In this document: piece by piece, positions 39,903 to 49,650 of the stretch | Layout of the letters: every line of letters begins with the position of its first letter | Numbering within the stretch: position 1 is the stretch's first letter | Assembly: GCA_900316285.1 (NCBI GenBank) | Contig: ONCG01000030.1 | Span: 1-64,000, forward strand | Direction: 5' to 3' | Length of the DNA stretch: 64,000 nt | From: an uncultured Prevotellaceae bacterium | Lineage (GTDB): Bacteria > Bacteroidota > Bacteroidia > Bacteroidales > Bacteroidaceae | Translations under genes and position numbers: made by a program | Notes under the pieces: model-generated | What the model was told of the DNA's origin: nothing | The model's input: the letters and a program-made list of their open reading frames with translations, nothing else | Database searches by the model: none

Positions 39903-40931
39903 TTACTGCTTGTCGTGGATGGCTTCCATGACTTTGGCCTCGAGTTCCTCGCAGAGCTCGGGATTGTCCTGCAGCAGTTTCTTCGTGGCGTCGCTGCCCT
40001 GTGCGAGCTTCGAGTCCCCATAGCTGAACCACGAGCCTGATTTCTTAATGATACCGTACTCAACGCCGAGGTCGAGGATTTCACCAATCTTCGAGATGCC
40101 TTCGCCGAAGGTGATTTCGAACTCTGCCTTGCGGAAGGGAGGTGCCACCTTGTTCTTCACTACTTTCACACGCACCTTGTTGCCGATGACCTCGTCGCCA
40201 TCCTTCAGTGAGGTGACGCGGCGGATGTCGAGGCGCACGGAGGCATAGAACTTCAGGGCGTTACCACCAGTGGTGGTTTCGGGATTTCCGAACATCACGC
40301 CAATCTTCTCGCGCAGCTGGTTGATGAAGATGCAGGTGGTGTTGGTCTTGGCGATGGTCGATGTGAGCTTGCGCAGGGCCTGACTCATCAGTCGGGCATG
40401 GAGGCCTACGGCGCTATCGCCCATGTCGCCTTCAATCTCCTTCTTCGGAGTGAGTGCTGCGACGGAGTCGATAACGATGATGTCGATGGCTGCCGAGCGG
40501 ATGAGTTGGTCGGCAATCTCGAGTGCCTGTTCGCCGTTGTCGGGCTGCGAAATCAAAAGGCTGTTCACGTCGACACCCAGCTTTTGTGCATAGAAGCGGT
40601 CGAAGGCATGCTCGGCATCGATGAATGCTGCGATGCCGCCCTGCTTCTGTGCTTCGGCGATGGCATGGATGGCGAGCGTGGTCTTACCACTCGACTCCGG
40701 TCCGTAGATCTCGATGATGCGTCCCTTCGGATATCCGCCTACGCCGAGTGCGGCATTCAGTCCGATGGAGCCAGTGGGGATGACCTCCACGTTTTGTATG
40801 TTCTCGTCGCCCATGCGCATGATGCTACCCTTGCCGAAGTCCTTTTCTATTTTCGATAGGGCAGCTTGCAAGGCTTTCTGCTTCTCCTGCTGTGGGGTGA
40901 GGGCCTCGCCCTCAGTTTCTTTCTTTGCCAT
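39903..40931 (-). CDS. recA: Recombinase RecA
   Basis: ATP-dependent strand-exchange protein for homologous recombination and SOS coprotease function. Walker [10 protein letters not shown] (77-85), the [10 protein letters not shown] start region and the L1/L2 loop segments are intact; length 342 is normal. It has a clear promoter. The C-terminus is short and ends [11 protein letters not shown]. Confidence 0.97.
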   Translation of the reverse strand: MAKKETEGEALTPQQEKQKALQAALSKIEKDFGKGSIMRMGDENIQNVEVIPTGSIGLNAALGVGGYPKGRIIEIYGPESSGKTTLAIHAIAEAQKQGGIAAFIDAEHAFDRFYAQKLGVDVNSLLISQPDNGEQALEIADQLIRSAAIDIIVIDSVAALTPKKEIEGDMGDSAVGLHARLMSQALRKLTSTIAKTNTTCIFINQLREKIGVMFGNPETTTGGNALKFYASVRLDIRRVTSLKDGDEVIGNKVRVKVVKNKVAPPFRKAEFEITFGEGISKIGEILDLGVEYGIIKKSGSWFSYGDSKLAQGSDATKKLLQDNPELCEELEAKVMEAIHDKQ

Positions 40932-40963
40932 ATTTCTCTGTATTTTGATAGTTAAACCTCCTG

Positions 40964-40971
40964 CAAAGATA
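40964..40971 (-). promoter_or_regulatory. Promoter -7 box (TATCTTTG) of recA
   Basis: Minus-strand TATCTTTG with TTTTGCAGG about 24 bp upstream. Confidence 0.65.
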
Positions 40972-41126
40972 CAATAATTCTATGGTCCTGCAAAATTATT
41001 TCTCATATATTTTTTCTTGTCATCACAGGTTCAGTTTCATTAACACTTTTTAATCTGCACACATGCAAGATTTGCCGTCTTCGGCTGTTTTCATGACAGA
41101 ACACAATACGTTAAACAACAAAAACA

Positions 41127-42641
41127 ATGAGAACAATGAGAAAGAATTTTCTAAGTGTTGGCCTGGCCGCCATGAGCCTGTGTGTCGTGGGTTGCTCGAC
41201 TGCAGGCGAGGATGTTTCATACGAGGGTTACAAATTGTACTCTTTAGCTGATAACGACATGATAGAAATGCCGGAAGCCGGGGGCGACAAGTTTGAAGAC
41301 TTTACCGACAACCCATTTGTGAAGACATCGAAAGAGCCCGTTTCCACCTTCTCCGTCGATGCCGACGGAGCCTCGTATGCCATCATGCGACGCCATCTGG
41401 CTGACGGCTATAACATAGCACCTGCCAGCGTGCGCATCGAGGAGTTCTTGAACTATTTCACATTCAACTACGCATCGCCGAAGGGCGATGAAAGCGTGGC
41501 TATCAATGCCGAGGTGGGCGACTGCCCCTGGAACCCTAATCATCATCTGCTGCGGTTGGGCATCAAAGGAAGAGAGCTGACTACTTCCGAAATGCCGCGC
41601 GCCAACTTCGTGTTTCTCGTCGATGTGTCAGGTTCGATGGCCAGCAGCGACAAACTGGATTTGTTGAAGAGAGGACTGACGGAATTGCTCTACCAACTGA
41701 ATCCCGATGACCGCATCTCACTCATCACCTATAGCGGAGAGGTGAAAAAGCTGTTGGAATCGACGTCTGTCCGTAATGCAGATAAAATCAAGAAGGCTAT
41801 CAGCAAGCTGAACGCCGATGGATGTACAGCAGGCGGTAAGGCGTTGAAGATGGCCTACGAAGAGGCTTTGGCGAATTACGACCCCAAATGCAACAACCGG
41901 GTCGTCATGGGCACCGACGGCGACTTCAACGTGGGCGTTACCAACACGGATGAACTGGTGGAGATGGTAGAGAGCTACGCCCGCAAAGGCATCTATATGA
42001 CCTGTCTGGGCTTTGGGTTAGGCAATCTCAACGATGCCATGATGGAAAAGATCAGTAATTCGGGCAACGGCACCTATCACTACATCGACTGCGAGAACGA
42101 GATGATGAAGGTCTTCGTACACGAGCGCAACCAGTTTGTCAGTGTGGCCAACGATTCCAAGTGTCAGGTGAGTTTCAACCCTGATGTAGTCAGCGAATAT
42201 CGCCTCATCGGTTACGAAAACCGAGTGATGAGCAAAGAAGACTTCGAGAACGACAAAAAGGACGCAGGCGAGATTGGCGCCGGACAGACCATCACCGCTC
42301 TTTACGAGATCGTGCTCAAGGACGACAAACCGGAAGGATTTGCCAACCAATCTTTCTTCACCTTTGACTTTCGCTACAAGAAGACGCTCGACGGCCCTAG
42401 CCGCCCACTGCAACTGAAGATGGATGCGGGAAGAATCTTCGAAAAGTACGAACGTCCCGACGACTTCTACTTCGCTGCCGGCGTAGCCGCCTACGGAATG
42501 ATTCTACGCGATTCGCCCTACAAGGGTGATGCCAGCATCGAGATGGCGAAGAAGCTGGTGAAACAAGGACTGAGTTTCGACCCTAACGGCTATCGCGCTG
42601 AACTACTGAAGATCATGGAGATCCCAAAGAATGACAAATAG
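41127..42641 (+). CDS. VWA-domain lipoprotein (YfbK-like)
   Basis: This 504-residue protein has a lipobox (CVVGC, Cys 23). A YfbK N-terminal domain (about 60-150: FSVDADGASYAIMRRHLADG) is followed by a von Willebrand A domain with a MIDAS site DVSGSM (166-171) and TDGDFNVG (about 261), then DUF3520 at the C-terminus (YFAAGVAAYGMILRDSPYKG). Such proteins bind metals and partner proteins at the outer membrane; function in Bacteroidetes is not settled. Start could also be the ATG at 41136. Confidence 0.88.
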   Translation: MRTMRKNFLSVGLAAMSLCVVGCSTAGEDVSYEGYKLYSLADNDMIEMPEAGGDKFEDFTDNPFVKTSKEPVSTFSVDADGASYAIMRRHLADGYNIAPASVRIEEFLNYFTFNYASPKGDESVAINAEVGDCPWNPNHHLLRLGIKGRELTTSEMPRANFVFLVDVSGSMASSDKLDLLKRGLTELLYQLNPDDRISLITYSGEVKKLLESTSVRNADKIKKAISKLNADGCTAGGKALKMAYEEALANYDPKCNNRVVMGTDGDFNVGVTNTDELVEMVESYARKGIYMTCLGFGLGNLNDAMMEKISNSGNGTYHYIDCENEMMKVFVHERNQFVSVANDSKCQVSFNPDVVSEYRLIGYENRVMSKEDFENDKKDAGEIGAGQTITALYEIVLKDDKPEGFANQSFFTFDFRYKKTLDGPSRPLQLKMDAGRIFEKYERPDDFYFAAGVAAYGMILRDSPYKGDASIEMAKKLVKQGLSFDPNGYRAELLKIMEIPKNDK

Positions 42642-42660
42642 TCGGAGGGCAAAAGCAAAA

Positions 42661-42690
42661 GGTGGGCGAAGGAACAAACCTTCGCCCACC
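42661..42690. terminator. Bidirectional terminator
   Basis: Perfect 12-bp stem GGTGGGCGAAGG/CCTTCGCCCACC, loop AACAAA, then TTTGTGTTT. Confidence 0.85.
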
Positions 42691-42714
42691 TTTGTGTTTA
42701 TATGTATCAGATTA

Positions 42715-43953
42715 TTACAATTCCAAGTCGCCATCGTGGATTTCGTGCCAGGGCAGACCCTGCTTGTTGAGCTGTTCCATGAAGGGATCGGGATCGAACT
42801 CTTCCACATTGAAGACGCCCGGCTTCTTCCAGATGCCCTTGCAGAACATCATTGCGCCAATCATGGCCGGCACACCGGTGGTGTAGGAAACACCCTGCAT
42901 GCCCGTCTCCTCGTAAGCGGCGCGGTGCGAGCAGTTGTTGTAGACGTAGTAGGTGTGCTCCTGACCGTCGTTGCCGATACCACGGATGCGGCAGCCGATG
43001 GAGGTCTCGCCCTCGTAGTTTTCGCCAAGGTCTTGCGGGTTGGGCAACACGGCCTTGAGGAACTGCAGCGGCACGATTTTCACACGAGCGGTGCCAGTGC
43101 CATCAGCGAGCGGAGCCTCATAGACTACCTCGTCGATGCGGCTCATGCCGATGTTCTGAATCACTTCGAGGTGCTTCAGATACTGCTGGCCGAAGGTCAT
43201 CCAGAAGCGGGCGCGCTTAATAGTTGGATAGTTGATAACGAGCGACTCAATCTCCTCGTGGTGCAACAGGTAGCTGTCGCGCGGTCCGATGCCAGGATAG
43301 GTGAGGTCCTTGTGTATCTCCAGCGGCTCGGTCTCCACCCACTGTCCGTTCTCCCAGTAGAGTCCCTTCTGGGTGATCTCGCGGATGTTGATTTCGGGGT
43401 TGAAGTTCGTGGCGAAAGCCTTGTGGTGGTCGCCGGCGTTGCAGTCTACGATGTCGAGATACTGAATCTCCTTGAAGTGGTGCTTGGCAGCATAGGCGGT
43501 GTAGATGCTGGTGACACCCGGGTCGAAGCCGCAGCCGAGGATGGCCGTGAGTCCTGCCTCGCGGAAGCGGTCGCGATAGGCCCATTGCCAGGAATATTCG
43601 AAGTGTGCCTCGTCTTTCGGCTCATAGTTGGCTGTGTCGAGATAGCTGCATCCGCATGCCAGACAAGCCTCCATGATGGTAAGGTCCTGATAAGGCAGTG
43701 CGAGGTTGATGACGAGTTCGGGCTTATAGCTTGAGAAAAGAGCCTTCAGCTGTTCCACGTCGTCGGCGTCGACCTGCGCGGTCTGGATAGGCATGGTGTA
43801 GCCTTTCTTGTGAATAGCCTCGACGAGTGCGTCGCACTTTGCCTTGCGGCGGCTTGCAATCATAAACTCAGTGAACACATCGGGGTTTTGCGCAATCTTG
43901 TACGCAGCAACTGTAGCGACACCACCGGCGCCAATCATAAGTACTCTTGCCAT
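42715..43953 (-). CDS. Carboxynorspermidine dehydrogenase (saccharopine-dehydrogenase-like)
   Basis: This 412-residue protein has a Rossmann start MARVLMIGAGGVATVAAYKI and the saccharopine-reductase-family pattern (ASRRKAKCDALVEAI; GCGFDPGVTSIY; the C-terminal TYYVYNNCSHRAAYEETGMQ). In Bacteroidales this family makes carboxynorspermidine or carboxyspermidine from polyamine precursors. The ATG at 43953 is chosen, since the next upstream frame would start before the promoter. Single gene. Confidence 0.88.
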   Translation of the reverse strand: MARVLMIGAGGVATVAAYKIAQNPDVFTEFMIASRRKAKCDALVEAIHKKGYTMPIQTAQVDADDVEQLKALFSSYKPELVINLALPYQDLTIMEACLACGCSYLDTANYEPKDEAHFEYSWQWAYRDRFREAGLTAILGCGFDPGVTSIYTAYAAKHHFKEIQYLDIVDCNAGDHHKAFATNFNPEINIREITQKGLYWENGQWVETEPLEIHKDLTYPGIGPRDSYLLHHEEIESLVINYPTIKRARFWMTFGQQYLKHLEVIQNIGMSRIDEVVYEAPLADGTGTARVKIVPLQFLKAVLPNPQDLGENYEGETSIGCRIRGIGNDGQEHTYYVYNNCSHRAAYEETGMQGVSYTTGVPAMIGAMMFCKGIWKKPGVFNVEEFDPDPFMEQLNKQGLPWHEIHDGDLEL

Positions 43954-43993
43954 GTGAATTCTTTGTTCTAAGTTTTTATTTAAAGTAATAGTG

Positions 43994-44001
43994 CAAAAAT
44001 A
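43994..44001 (-). promoter_or_regulatory. Promoter -7 box (TATTTTTG) deciding the start at 43953
   Basis: Minus-strand TATTTTTG, 41 bp upstream. Confidence 0.6.
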
Positions 44002-44140
44002 AGCAATTTCCACGAAACGCGCAAGAAAATGCTTGATTTTTAGCAAAGATTATAAAAAGCGACAAAAGGCAAGGAGTGAAACAAAGAAAAACACCGTTTT
44101 TTCTTGCTAATAATAAATATAGTACGCGCGGAAACTCAGA

Positions 44141-44378
44141 CGGAAGGTACTTTCGTTCGGAAGTGAAAAAGAAAAAGTCATTTTCTTTTTGCATTTCGCT
44201 CGCTTATTCGTACTTTGGCTTCGCCGAATGTACTCCCGTTCGGAAAAGAAAAAGTGTCTTTTTTCTTTTGCTTTTCGCTCACTTAATCGTCCCTTTGGCT
44301 TCGCCGAAGGTACTTTCGCTCGACAATAAAAATAAACTGCGTTTTATTTTGTATTGTTCTCGCTTATTCGTACCTTTG
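44141..44378 (+). promoter_or_regulatory. Three tandem promoter modules upstream of dgt
   Basis: The ~78-bp module, which includes TTTTGCATTTCGCTCGCTTA and CGTACTTTGG, occurs three times: TACTTTGG at 44211, TCCCTTTG at 44290 and TACCTTTG at 44371. Only the last fits the -7 consensus fully, and it lies 13 bp before the dgt start. The modules are separated by GGTACTTTCG-type blocks. Confidence 0.65.
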
Positions 44379-44383
44379 CAGCA

Positions 44384-45742
44384 ATGAACTGGCAACAACT
44401 GATTTCAAACAAACGGCTCGGGCAGGAGTATCGGCATCCCGAGCGACATGACGACCGGTCGGAGTTTAAACGCGACTACGACCGCCTGATATTCTCTGCT
44501 CCCTTCCGCCGGCTGCAGAACAAGACACAGGTGTTTCCGCTGCCCGGTAGCATCTTTGTGCACAACCGCCTGACGCACTCGCTGGAGGTGGCCAGTGTGG
44601 GTATGTCGTTGGGCAACGATGTCGTTCGACAGCTCACGCAACGGCACCCCGACCTGCAAGGCACACTGCTCGAGGAGGCTGGCACCATTGTTTCTGCCGC
44701 CTGTCTGGCTCACGACATGGGCAACCCACCATTTGGACATTCCGGCGAGAAAGCCATTCAGACCTACTTCTCGGAAGGCCCTGGAAGAGAGCTGGAGCCA
44801 TTGGTGTCACCGCAGTTCTGGTCGGACATCACCCACTTCGAAGGCAATGCCTATGCCTTCCGGTTGCTCACCCATAGCTTCCTTGGACGTCGCAAGGGCG
44901 GCTTTGTGATGACCTATTCCATGTTGGCAAGCATCGTGAAATATCCTTATTCGTCGACAATGGCCGGACGCGATGGCCGAAAGGATAAGTTCGGATTCTT
45001 TGGAACGGAGGCCGACTCCTTCCGTCGCATCGCTGCAGAACTCGGCATTCCTGCTGCTGCCACCTGTGGCGAGGAGCAAGGCGAGTGCATGTGCTACGTT
45101 CGCTATCCTCTGGTTTATCTCGTTGAGGCTGCCGACGACATCTGCTATGAAATCATGGACATCGAGGATGCACATAAGCTAAAGCTGCTCACCTACGAGG
45201 AAACGGAGCGTCTGTTGCTTGGATTCTTCGATGAAATGGGCAAAAATCGCATCCTGAAGCGTCTCGACGACGAACATGTCACCGACCTCAATGAGCGTGT
45301 GGTATATCTTCGTGCCTGCGTCATCAACTTGTTGGAGCATGCCTGCGTCGATGTGTTTGTTGAGCATGAACAGGAAATCCTTGATGGCACCTTCCAGGGC
45401 AGTCTCATCAAACGCACTCCCCAGCGCATCCGCGAGGCCTATGCCGCCTGCACGAGCCTGTCTGTAGACCGCATCTATCGCAGTAAACCCGTCCTTGATG
45501 TGGAGCTCAGCGGTTACAAAATCATCGAGACTCTTCTCCATACTTTCATTGAGGCTGCAATGAATCCCACGCGGTTCCATTCACACCAACTCCTCGACCT
45601 AGTCAGTTCGCAATATGACATCCGCTCAGAGGACGTAGAGACACGAATCATGGCAGTGATCGACTACCTCTGCGGCATGACCGACGTCTTTGCCCTCGAT
45701 GTCTATCAGAAAATCAATGGCATCTCCCTACCCATTGTGTAG
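44384..45742 (+). CDS. dgt: dGTP triphosphohydrolase (dGTPase-like HD protein)
   Basis: Hydrolyses dGTP (or other dNTPs) to nucleoside and triphosphate. HD-domain metal motif ACLAHDMGNPPFGHSGE (about 108-124) with HNRLTHSLEVASVG upstream (H..HD set) is intact; a second part contains DDICYEIMDIEDAHK. The length of 452 residues is normal. The start ATG at 44384 follows the promoter at 44371. It is near dut, so nucleotide-pool genes cluster here. A later gene for dUTPase is on the same strand, but a repeat block separates them. Confidence 0.93.
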   Translation: MNWQQLISNKRLGQEYRHPERHDDRSEFKRDYDRLIFSAPFRRLQNKTQVFPLPGSIFVHNRLTHSLEVASVGMSLGNDVVRQLTQRHPDLQGTLLEEAGTIVSAACLAHDMGNPPFGHSGEKAIQTYFSEGPGRELEPLVSPQFWSDITHFEGNAYAFRLLTHSFLGRRKGGFVMTYSMLASIVKYPYSSTMAGRDGRKDKFGFFGTEADSFRRIAAELGIPAAATCGEEQGECMCYVRYPLVYLVEAADDICYEIMDIEDAHKLKLLTYEETERLLLGFFDEMGKNRILKRLDDEHVTDLNERVVYLRACVINLLEHACVDVFVEHEQEILDGTFQGSLIKRTPQRIREAYAACTSLSVDRIYRSKPVLDVELSGYKIIETLLHTFIEAAMNPTRFHSHQLLDLVSSQYDIRSEDVETRIMAVIDYLCGMTDVFALDVYQKINGISLPIV

Positions 45743-45787
45743 GTCAGTTGTTGTTCAGCTATTTATCTTGATGAAGATATACTGCCA

Positions 45788-45912
45788 GTGGTCCCCTCCT
45801 CTTGGGAGGAGGGGTGCGGGGTGGTAGAGAAAAATAATGATATAACCTTTTTAAAAGGTCGAACCTTATTTGTCGCTACCACCCCTGCCCCTCCTTCCCG
45901 AAGGAGGGGACT
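45788..45912. repeat. Dispersed repeats between dgt and dut
   Basis: GGTCCCCTCCTCTTGGGAGG followed by TGCGGGGTGGTAGAGAAAAA (inverted copy of 26713-26785) and GTCGCTACCACCCCTGCCCC. No gene is seen between 45743 and 46058 apart from these repeats and the promoter. Confidence 0.65.
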
Positions 45913-46025
45913 GCAAATTGACTTCCTTCCCTCATTTTATAGTTAAATAAGGTAAACGTCTTCTATTTTTTATATATTGTCAATAAAAACTGGAAGATGG
46001 AACCGTGAAACTTGAAACTTTTTTG

Positions 46026-46033
46026 TACCTTTG
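46026..46033 (+). promoter_or_regulatory. Promoter -7 box (TACCTTTG) deciding the dut start at 46059
   Basis: TACCTTTG with TTGAAACTT upstream; lies within the longer open frame. Confidence 0.65.
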
Positions 46034-46058
46034 CAGGAAATTTGCAAGATCAGGATAT

Positions 46059-46496
46059 ATGGTAAAGATAAAAGTGATCAATAAGGGGCACCAGCCCCTG
46101 CCACAATATGCCACGCCGCAAAGCGCTGGCATGGACTTGCGTGCAAACCTTACGGAGAGCATCGTACTGAAACCACTGGAGCGCTGCTTGGTTCCTACGG
46201 GGCTGTTTATCGCGCTGCCCGAGGGCTATGAGGCACAGGTGAGACCGCGTAGCGGACTGGCCCTGAAGAAGGGAATCACCGTGCTGAATGCACCCGGTAC
46301 CATCGACGCCGACTATCGTGGCGAGGTTGGTGTGTTGTTGGTGAACCTGTCGCAGGAGGAATTCGTCGTAAACGACGGCGAGCGTGTGGCACAGATGGTC
46401 ATCGCCCGCCACGAGACCGCCGATTTTGTTGAGGTCGCCGAACTTGATGAAACAGAGCGCGGCGCTGGCGGCTACGGACATACGGGGGTGAAGTAG
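46059..46496 (+). CDS. dut: Deoxyuridine 5'-triphosphate nucleotidohydrolase
   Basis: Trimeric dUTPase. The five motifs are all visible: AGMDLRANL (motif 1, 22-30), [12 protein letters not shown] (2, about 66-77), [18 protein letters not shown] (3, about 81-98), [10 protein letters not shown] (4) and [12 protein letters not shown] (5, at the C-terminus). Length 145 is normal. It prevents uracil incorporation and feeds dTMP synthesis; Ung is also encoded in the window. Probably the first gene of an operon with the TPR lipoprotein, DUF4292 and EnvC-like genes, but a ~200-bp repeat block lies between. Confidence 0.96.
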   Translation: MVKIKVINKGHQPLPQYATPQSAGMDLRANLTESIVLKPLERCLVPTGLFIALPEGYEAQVRPRSGLALKKGITVLNAPGTIDADYRGEVGVLLVNLSQEEFVVNDGERVAQMVIARHETADFVEVAELDETERGAGGYGHTGVK

Positions 46497-46500
46497 TTTA

Positions 46501-46711
46501 GAGTTCTTTCTCCGCTTCGCTTCGAAAGCGTCGCTTCGCGCCGAGCGGAGAGTTTAGAGTTGAGAGTTATGTAACTTCGTTCCATGACTTTTGTCGCGAC
46601 TCGGCAAAGCTAATGCAAGCATTGCTTTGCTCTCGCTGCTCCAAAAGTTTAGAGTTCTTTCTCCGCTTCGCTTCGAAAGTTGATAGTTGATAGTTAATAG
46701 TTATGATTACC
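46501..46711. repeat. Repeat block, including structured repeat copy 2, between dut and the TPR gene
   Basis: It holds TTCTTTCTCCGCTTCGCTTC and the copy of ACTTCGTTCCATGACTTTTG (46567-46650) with hairpin GCAAAGC.ATGC/GCAT.GCTTTGC, then TTATGATTACC, which provides the first codons of the TPR gene. Confidence 0.7.
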
Positions 46712-48664
46712 TTTGGACACGGCATTAAAAAGGTGACGGTGGCAGGGTTGATCGTTGTGGCGATGACCTTGGTCACTGTGATGGCATCGTGCGGATCTGT
46801 GAAAGGATCCGGCGAGAAGCCGTCTGCTGTCAAGGGTAATCACAACTCTCAACTCTCCACACTTCTCTCTCCTCTCTCCTCTCTCCACTCTCCTCTTTCC
46901 ACAGTTGACTCTCTGCGCTACAACTATTTCTTCTTGGAGTCCATGAGGCAGCAGAATGCAGGCAATTACGATGCCGCCTACGACCTTCTCTGCCACAGTC
47001 TCGACATCAACCCACTGGCCGCTGAAGGCTGGTACTACCTGTCGATGTATCAGAGTGAGCTGGGAAAAGACTCGCTGGCACGGCTGAGCTTGGAGCAGGC
47101 GGCAGCGCTGAATCCCGACAACGATATCTATCAGGAGCGGCTGGGACAGTATTTCCTCAGCGTGAGGGACTATGCGCAAGCGAAGACAGTCTATGAACAG
47201 TTGGCCAGCAACAAGCGCCAGCGCACCGACGTACTGCAGATTCTGTTGCAACTCTACCAGCAAGACAAGGACTATCGTGGCATGCTTCGCGCCATCAATC
47301 GCATCGAGGACATCGAGGGACAGCGCGAGGAAATCACACTGTCGAAGATGCGCGTCTATGAGATGATGGGCGACAAGAAGGCTGCATGGCACGCGCTGAA
47401 ATCGCTGTCGGACGACCACCCCAGCGACGTGAATTATCGGGTGATGATGGGCAACTGGCTGATGCAGAATGACAAGCAGAAGGAAGCTCTGAAGCTGTTC
47501 ACGGCTGCCCTGCGTGAAGAACCCGAGAACGCCTATGCACAGTCGTCGATGTACGACTACTATCGTTCCACCCATCAGGATTCGCTGGCCCGTCAGATCA
47601 TGCGCGGCATCATCCTAAGCCCCAAGGCATCGACGGAGAGTAAGAGTGTGATGATGCGGCAGGCCATCCAAGAGAACGAGGAGGCTGGCGGCGACAGCAC
47701 GGAGATTCTCCGGATGTTCGACGAGATGCTTATCGTGAACCCTAAGGACTCGGATATGGCAGAGATGAAGGTGGCCTACATGAGTCTGAAGGAGATGCCT
47801 GAGGATAGCATCAACACCGCCATCAGAAGACTGCTGACCATTGCTCCTGAGAACGTCGGTGCCCGTACGCAGTTGCTGGGCAGCTATCTCCGGAAGATGG
47901 ATTGGGATGGAGTGATCGACGTCTGTCACGACGGTACGTTGTATAGTCCCGACGAGATGGTGTTCTACTACTATGAGGGACTGGCCTACTACCAACAGGA
48001 CAAGCGCACGGAAGCCCTTGAGACCTTCCAGCGCGGCGTGAGCCAGATCAACTCGCAGAGCAAACCCGACATCGTGGCCGACTTCTACTACTTCATGGGT
48101 GACATCCTGCACCAGAAGGAGCGCGATGAAGAAGCATTTGCCGCCTACGACAGTTGCCTGCAATGGAAGCCCGACCACTTGTCGTGCCTGAACAACTACG
48201 CTTACTTCCTGGCTGTTAGGGGCGAAGACCTGGAGCGTGCCGAGCAGATGAGCTACAAGACGGTGAAGGCTGAGCCGAAGAATACCAACAACCTCGACAC
48301 CTACGCATGGATTCTGTTCCGTCAGGAGCGCTATGCCGAGGCGAAGATCTACATCGACCAAGCGTTGACCATCGAGCTGGCAAAGACCGACTCGGCAGCC
48401 GTCGATAGCGTGGAGGCCGGCGCCGCAGATGCTGACACCGTGGAAGTTGACGCGGTGGATGCCGACGTGCTGGAAGCCGACACGGCGGAAGTGGAAGTAG
48501 ACGTGCCCAGTGCGGTGGTTCTGGAACACGGTGGCGACATCTATGCCATGACGGGCGACATCGATCGTGCCGTAGAGCTTTGGCAGCAAGCGTTGCTCTA
48601 CACCGATGACCGGCAGGACATCTTGATGCAGAAGATACAAAAACGAAAATACATCAACGACTAA
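46703..48664 (+). CDS. TPR lipoprotein of the envelope operon
   Basis: This 653-residue protein has a hydrophobic segment with lipobox (VTVMASC, Cys at about 30). Residues ~46-66 (NSQLSTLLSPLSSLHSPLST) come from an AACTCTC-type repeat insertion, and the first codons (ATGATTACC) from a dispersed repeat. Then follow many TPR units (e.g. SLDINPLAAEGWYYLSMYQS, AQSSMYDYYRS, ALTIELAKT) to ~540, and an acidic Ala/Asp/Glu/Val-rich region (about 570-600). In Bacteroidales this TPR gene sits between dut and DUF4292/EnvC-type genes; a cell-envelope scaffold role is inferred. Confidence 0.85.
   Translation: MITFGHGIKKVTVAGLIVVAMTLVTVMASCGSVKGSGEKPSAVKGNHNSQLSTLLSPLSSLHSPLSTVDSLRYNYFFLESMRQQNAGNYDAAYDLLCHSLDINPLAAEGWYYLSMYQSELGKDSLARLSLEQAAALNPDNDIYQERLGQYFLSVRDYAQAKTVYEQLASNKRQRTDVLQILLQLYQQDKDYRGMLRAINRIEDIEGQREEITLSKMRVYEMMGDKKAAWHALKSLSDDHPSDVNYRVMMGNWLMQNDKQKEALKLFTAALREEPENAYAQSSMYDYYRSTHQDSLARQIMRGIILSPKASTESKSVMMRQAIQENEEAGGDSTEILRMFDEMLIVNPKDSDMAEMKVAYMSLKEMPEDSINTAIRRLLTIAPENVGARTQLLGSYLRKMDWDGVIDVCHDGTLYSPDEMVFYYYEGLAYYQQDKRTEALETFQRGVSQINSQSKPDIVADFYYFMGDILHQKERDEEAFAAYDSCLQWKPDHLSCLNNYAYFLAVRGEDLERAEQMSYKTVKAEPKNTNNLDTYAWILFRQERYAEAKIYIDQALTIELAKTDSAAVDSVEAGAADADTVEVDAVDADVLEADTAEVEVDVPSAVVLEHGGDIYAMTGDIDRAVELWQQALLYTDDRQDILMQKIQKRKYIND
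46843..46902. repeat. AACTCTC-type repeat inside the TPR lipoprotein gene
   Basis: ACTCTCAACTCTCCACACTT and more pyrimidine repeats, translated in frame just after the lipid-anchor Cys. Confidence 0.8.
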
Positions 48665-48680
48665 CGAACAAAAAGTGAAT

Positions 48681-49601
48681 ATGAAGAAACTGCACATAAC
48701 AATCGCCACGATGAGTCTGGCTCTGCTGCTGGCATCGTGTGCATCGAAGAAAGCCGTGGTCGACAACATGCCTAAGGCGCAGACCACGACGAAAACCCCG
48801 TCGGCCTCGCAGACGGCGTCGGCACGTGCCACTGACAAGCAGAGTCAGGTGACCGACGTTGCTGCCACCCAGGCTGCGATGTATCTGAAGAAGGTCGTCG
48901 ACAACCAAGTATATGCCAAGAACGTGGTGGGCGACATGACGTTCAATATCAAGATGGGGTCGAAGGACATCAGCGTGCCAGGCTCGCTGCACATGCGCCG
49001 CGATGAAGTCATCCGCCTGCAGCTATTCATCCCGCTGCTTGGTACGGAGGTGGGACGTCTGGAGTTCACACCGGGTCGTGTGCTCTTGGTCGACCGCATG
49101 CACAAAGAATACATCGAGGCCGACTACAACCAGCTTGACTTCCTGAAGAACAACGGACTGAACTTCTACAGTCTGCAGGCACTGTTTTGGAACGAACTGC
49201 TTGTGCCTGGACAGAAAGGCGTTGTCGAGGCCGACTTCCCGAAATTCAATGTCGACGGCTCCAGCGTGAAACTCACCAATGGCAACATGACCTATAACTG
49301 GACGACGAGCAACAATGGTCAGATTGTGATGACGAATGTGAACTACGCCACCGCCAAGAGTGGTGCGTCGTCGCTGCTGTGGATGTACTCCGACTTCAAA
49401 GCGCTGGGCACGAAGCAATTCCCTGCTCACCAGAACTTCCAGTTCTCCACCACGTCGAACAAACAAATGAAGACGGTGAAGGTGGACATCGATATGGATG
49501 AGGTGAAAGACAAGAGCGACTGGGATGCAAAGACCGTGGTGTCGAACAAATATAAAAAGGTGGAGGCTACCGATATTCTCGGCAAGCTCATGCGATTCTA
49601 A
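48681..49601 (+). CDS. DUF4292-family lipoprotein
   Basis: This 306-residue protein has a lipobox (LLLASC, Cys at about 19). The body matches the Bacteroidetes DUF4292 family: AKNVVGDMTFNIKMGSKDIS, LGTEVGRLEFTPGRVLLVDR and KEYIEADYNQLDFLKNNGLN. It is related in fold to LolB/LolA-type lipoprotein carriers (established for the family only as resemblance), so outer-membrane lipoprotein or lipid handling is a reasonable guess. The ATG at 48681 follows the TPR gene by 16 bp; an upstream GTG is also in frame. Confidence 0.9.
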   Translation: MKKLHITIATMSLALLLASCASKKAVVDNMPKAQTTTKTPSASQTASARATDKQSQVTDVAATQAAMYLKKVVDNQVYAKNVVGDMTFNIKMGSKDISVPGSLHMRRDEVIRLQLFIPLLGTEVGRLEFTPGRVLLVDRMHKEYIEADYNQLDFLKNNGLNFYSLQALFWNELLVPGQKGVVEADFPKFNVDGSSVKLTNGNMTYNWTTSNNGQIVMTNVNYATAKSGASSLLWMYSDFKALGTKQFPAHQNFQFSTTSNKQMKTVKVDIDMDEVKDKSDWDAKTVVSNKYKKVEATDILGKLMRF

Positions 49602-49650
49602 CAGATTCTAACGACAGCGCCTCTTCACGGGAGGCGTAAACTGAAAGCTG

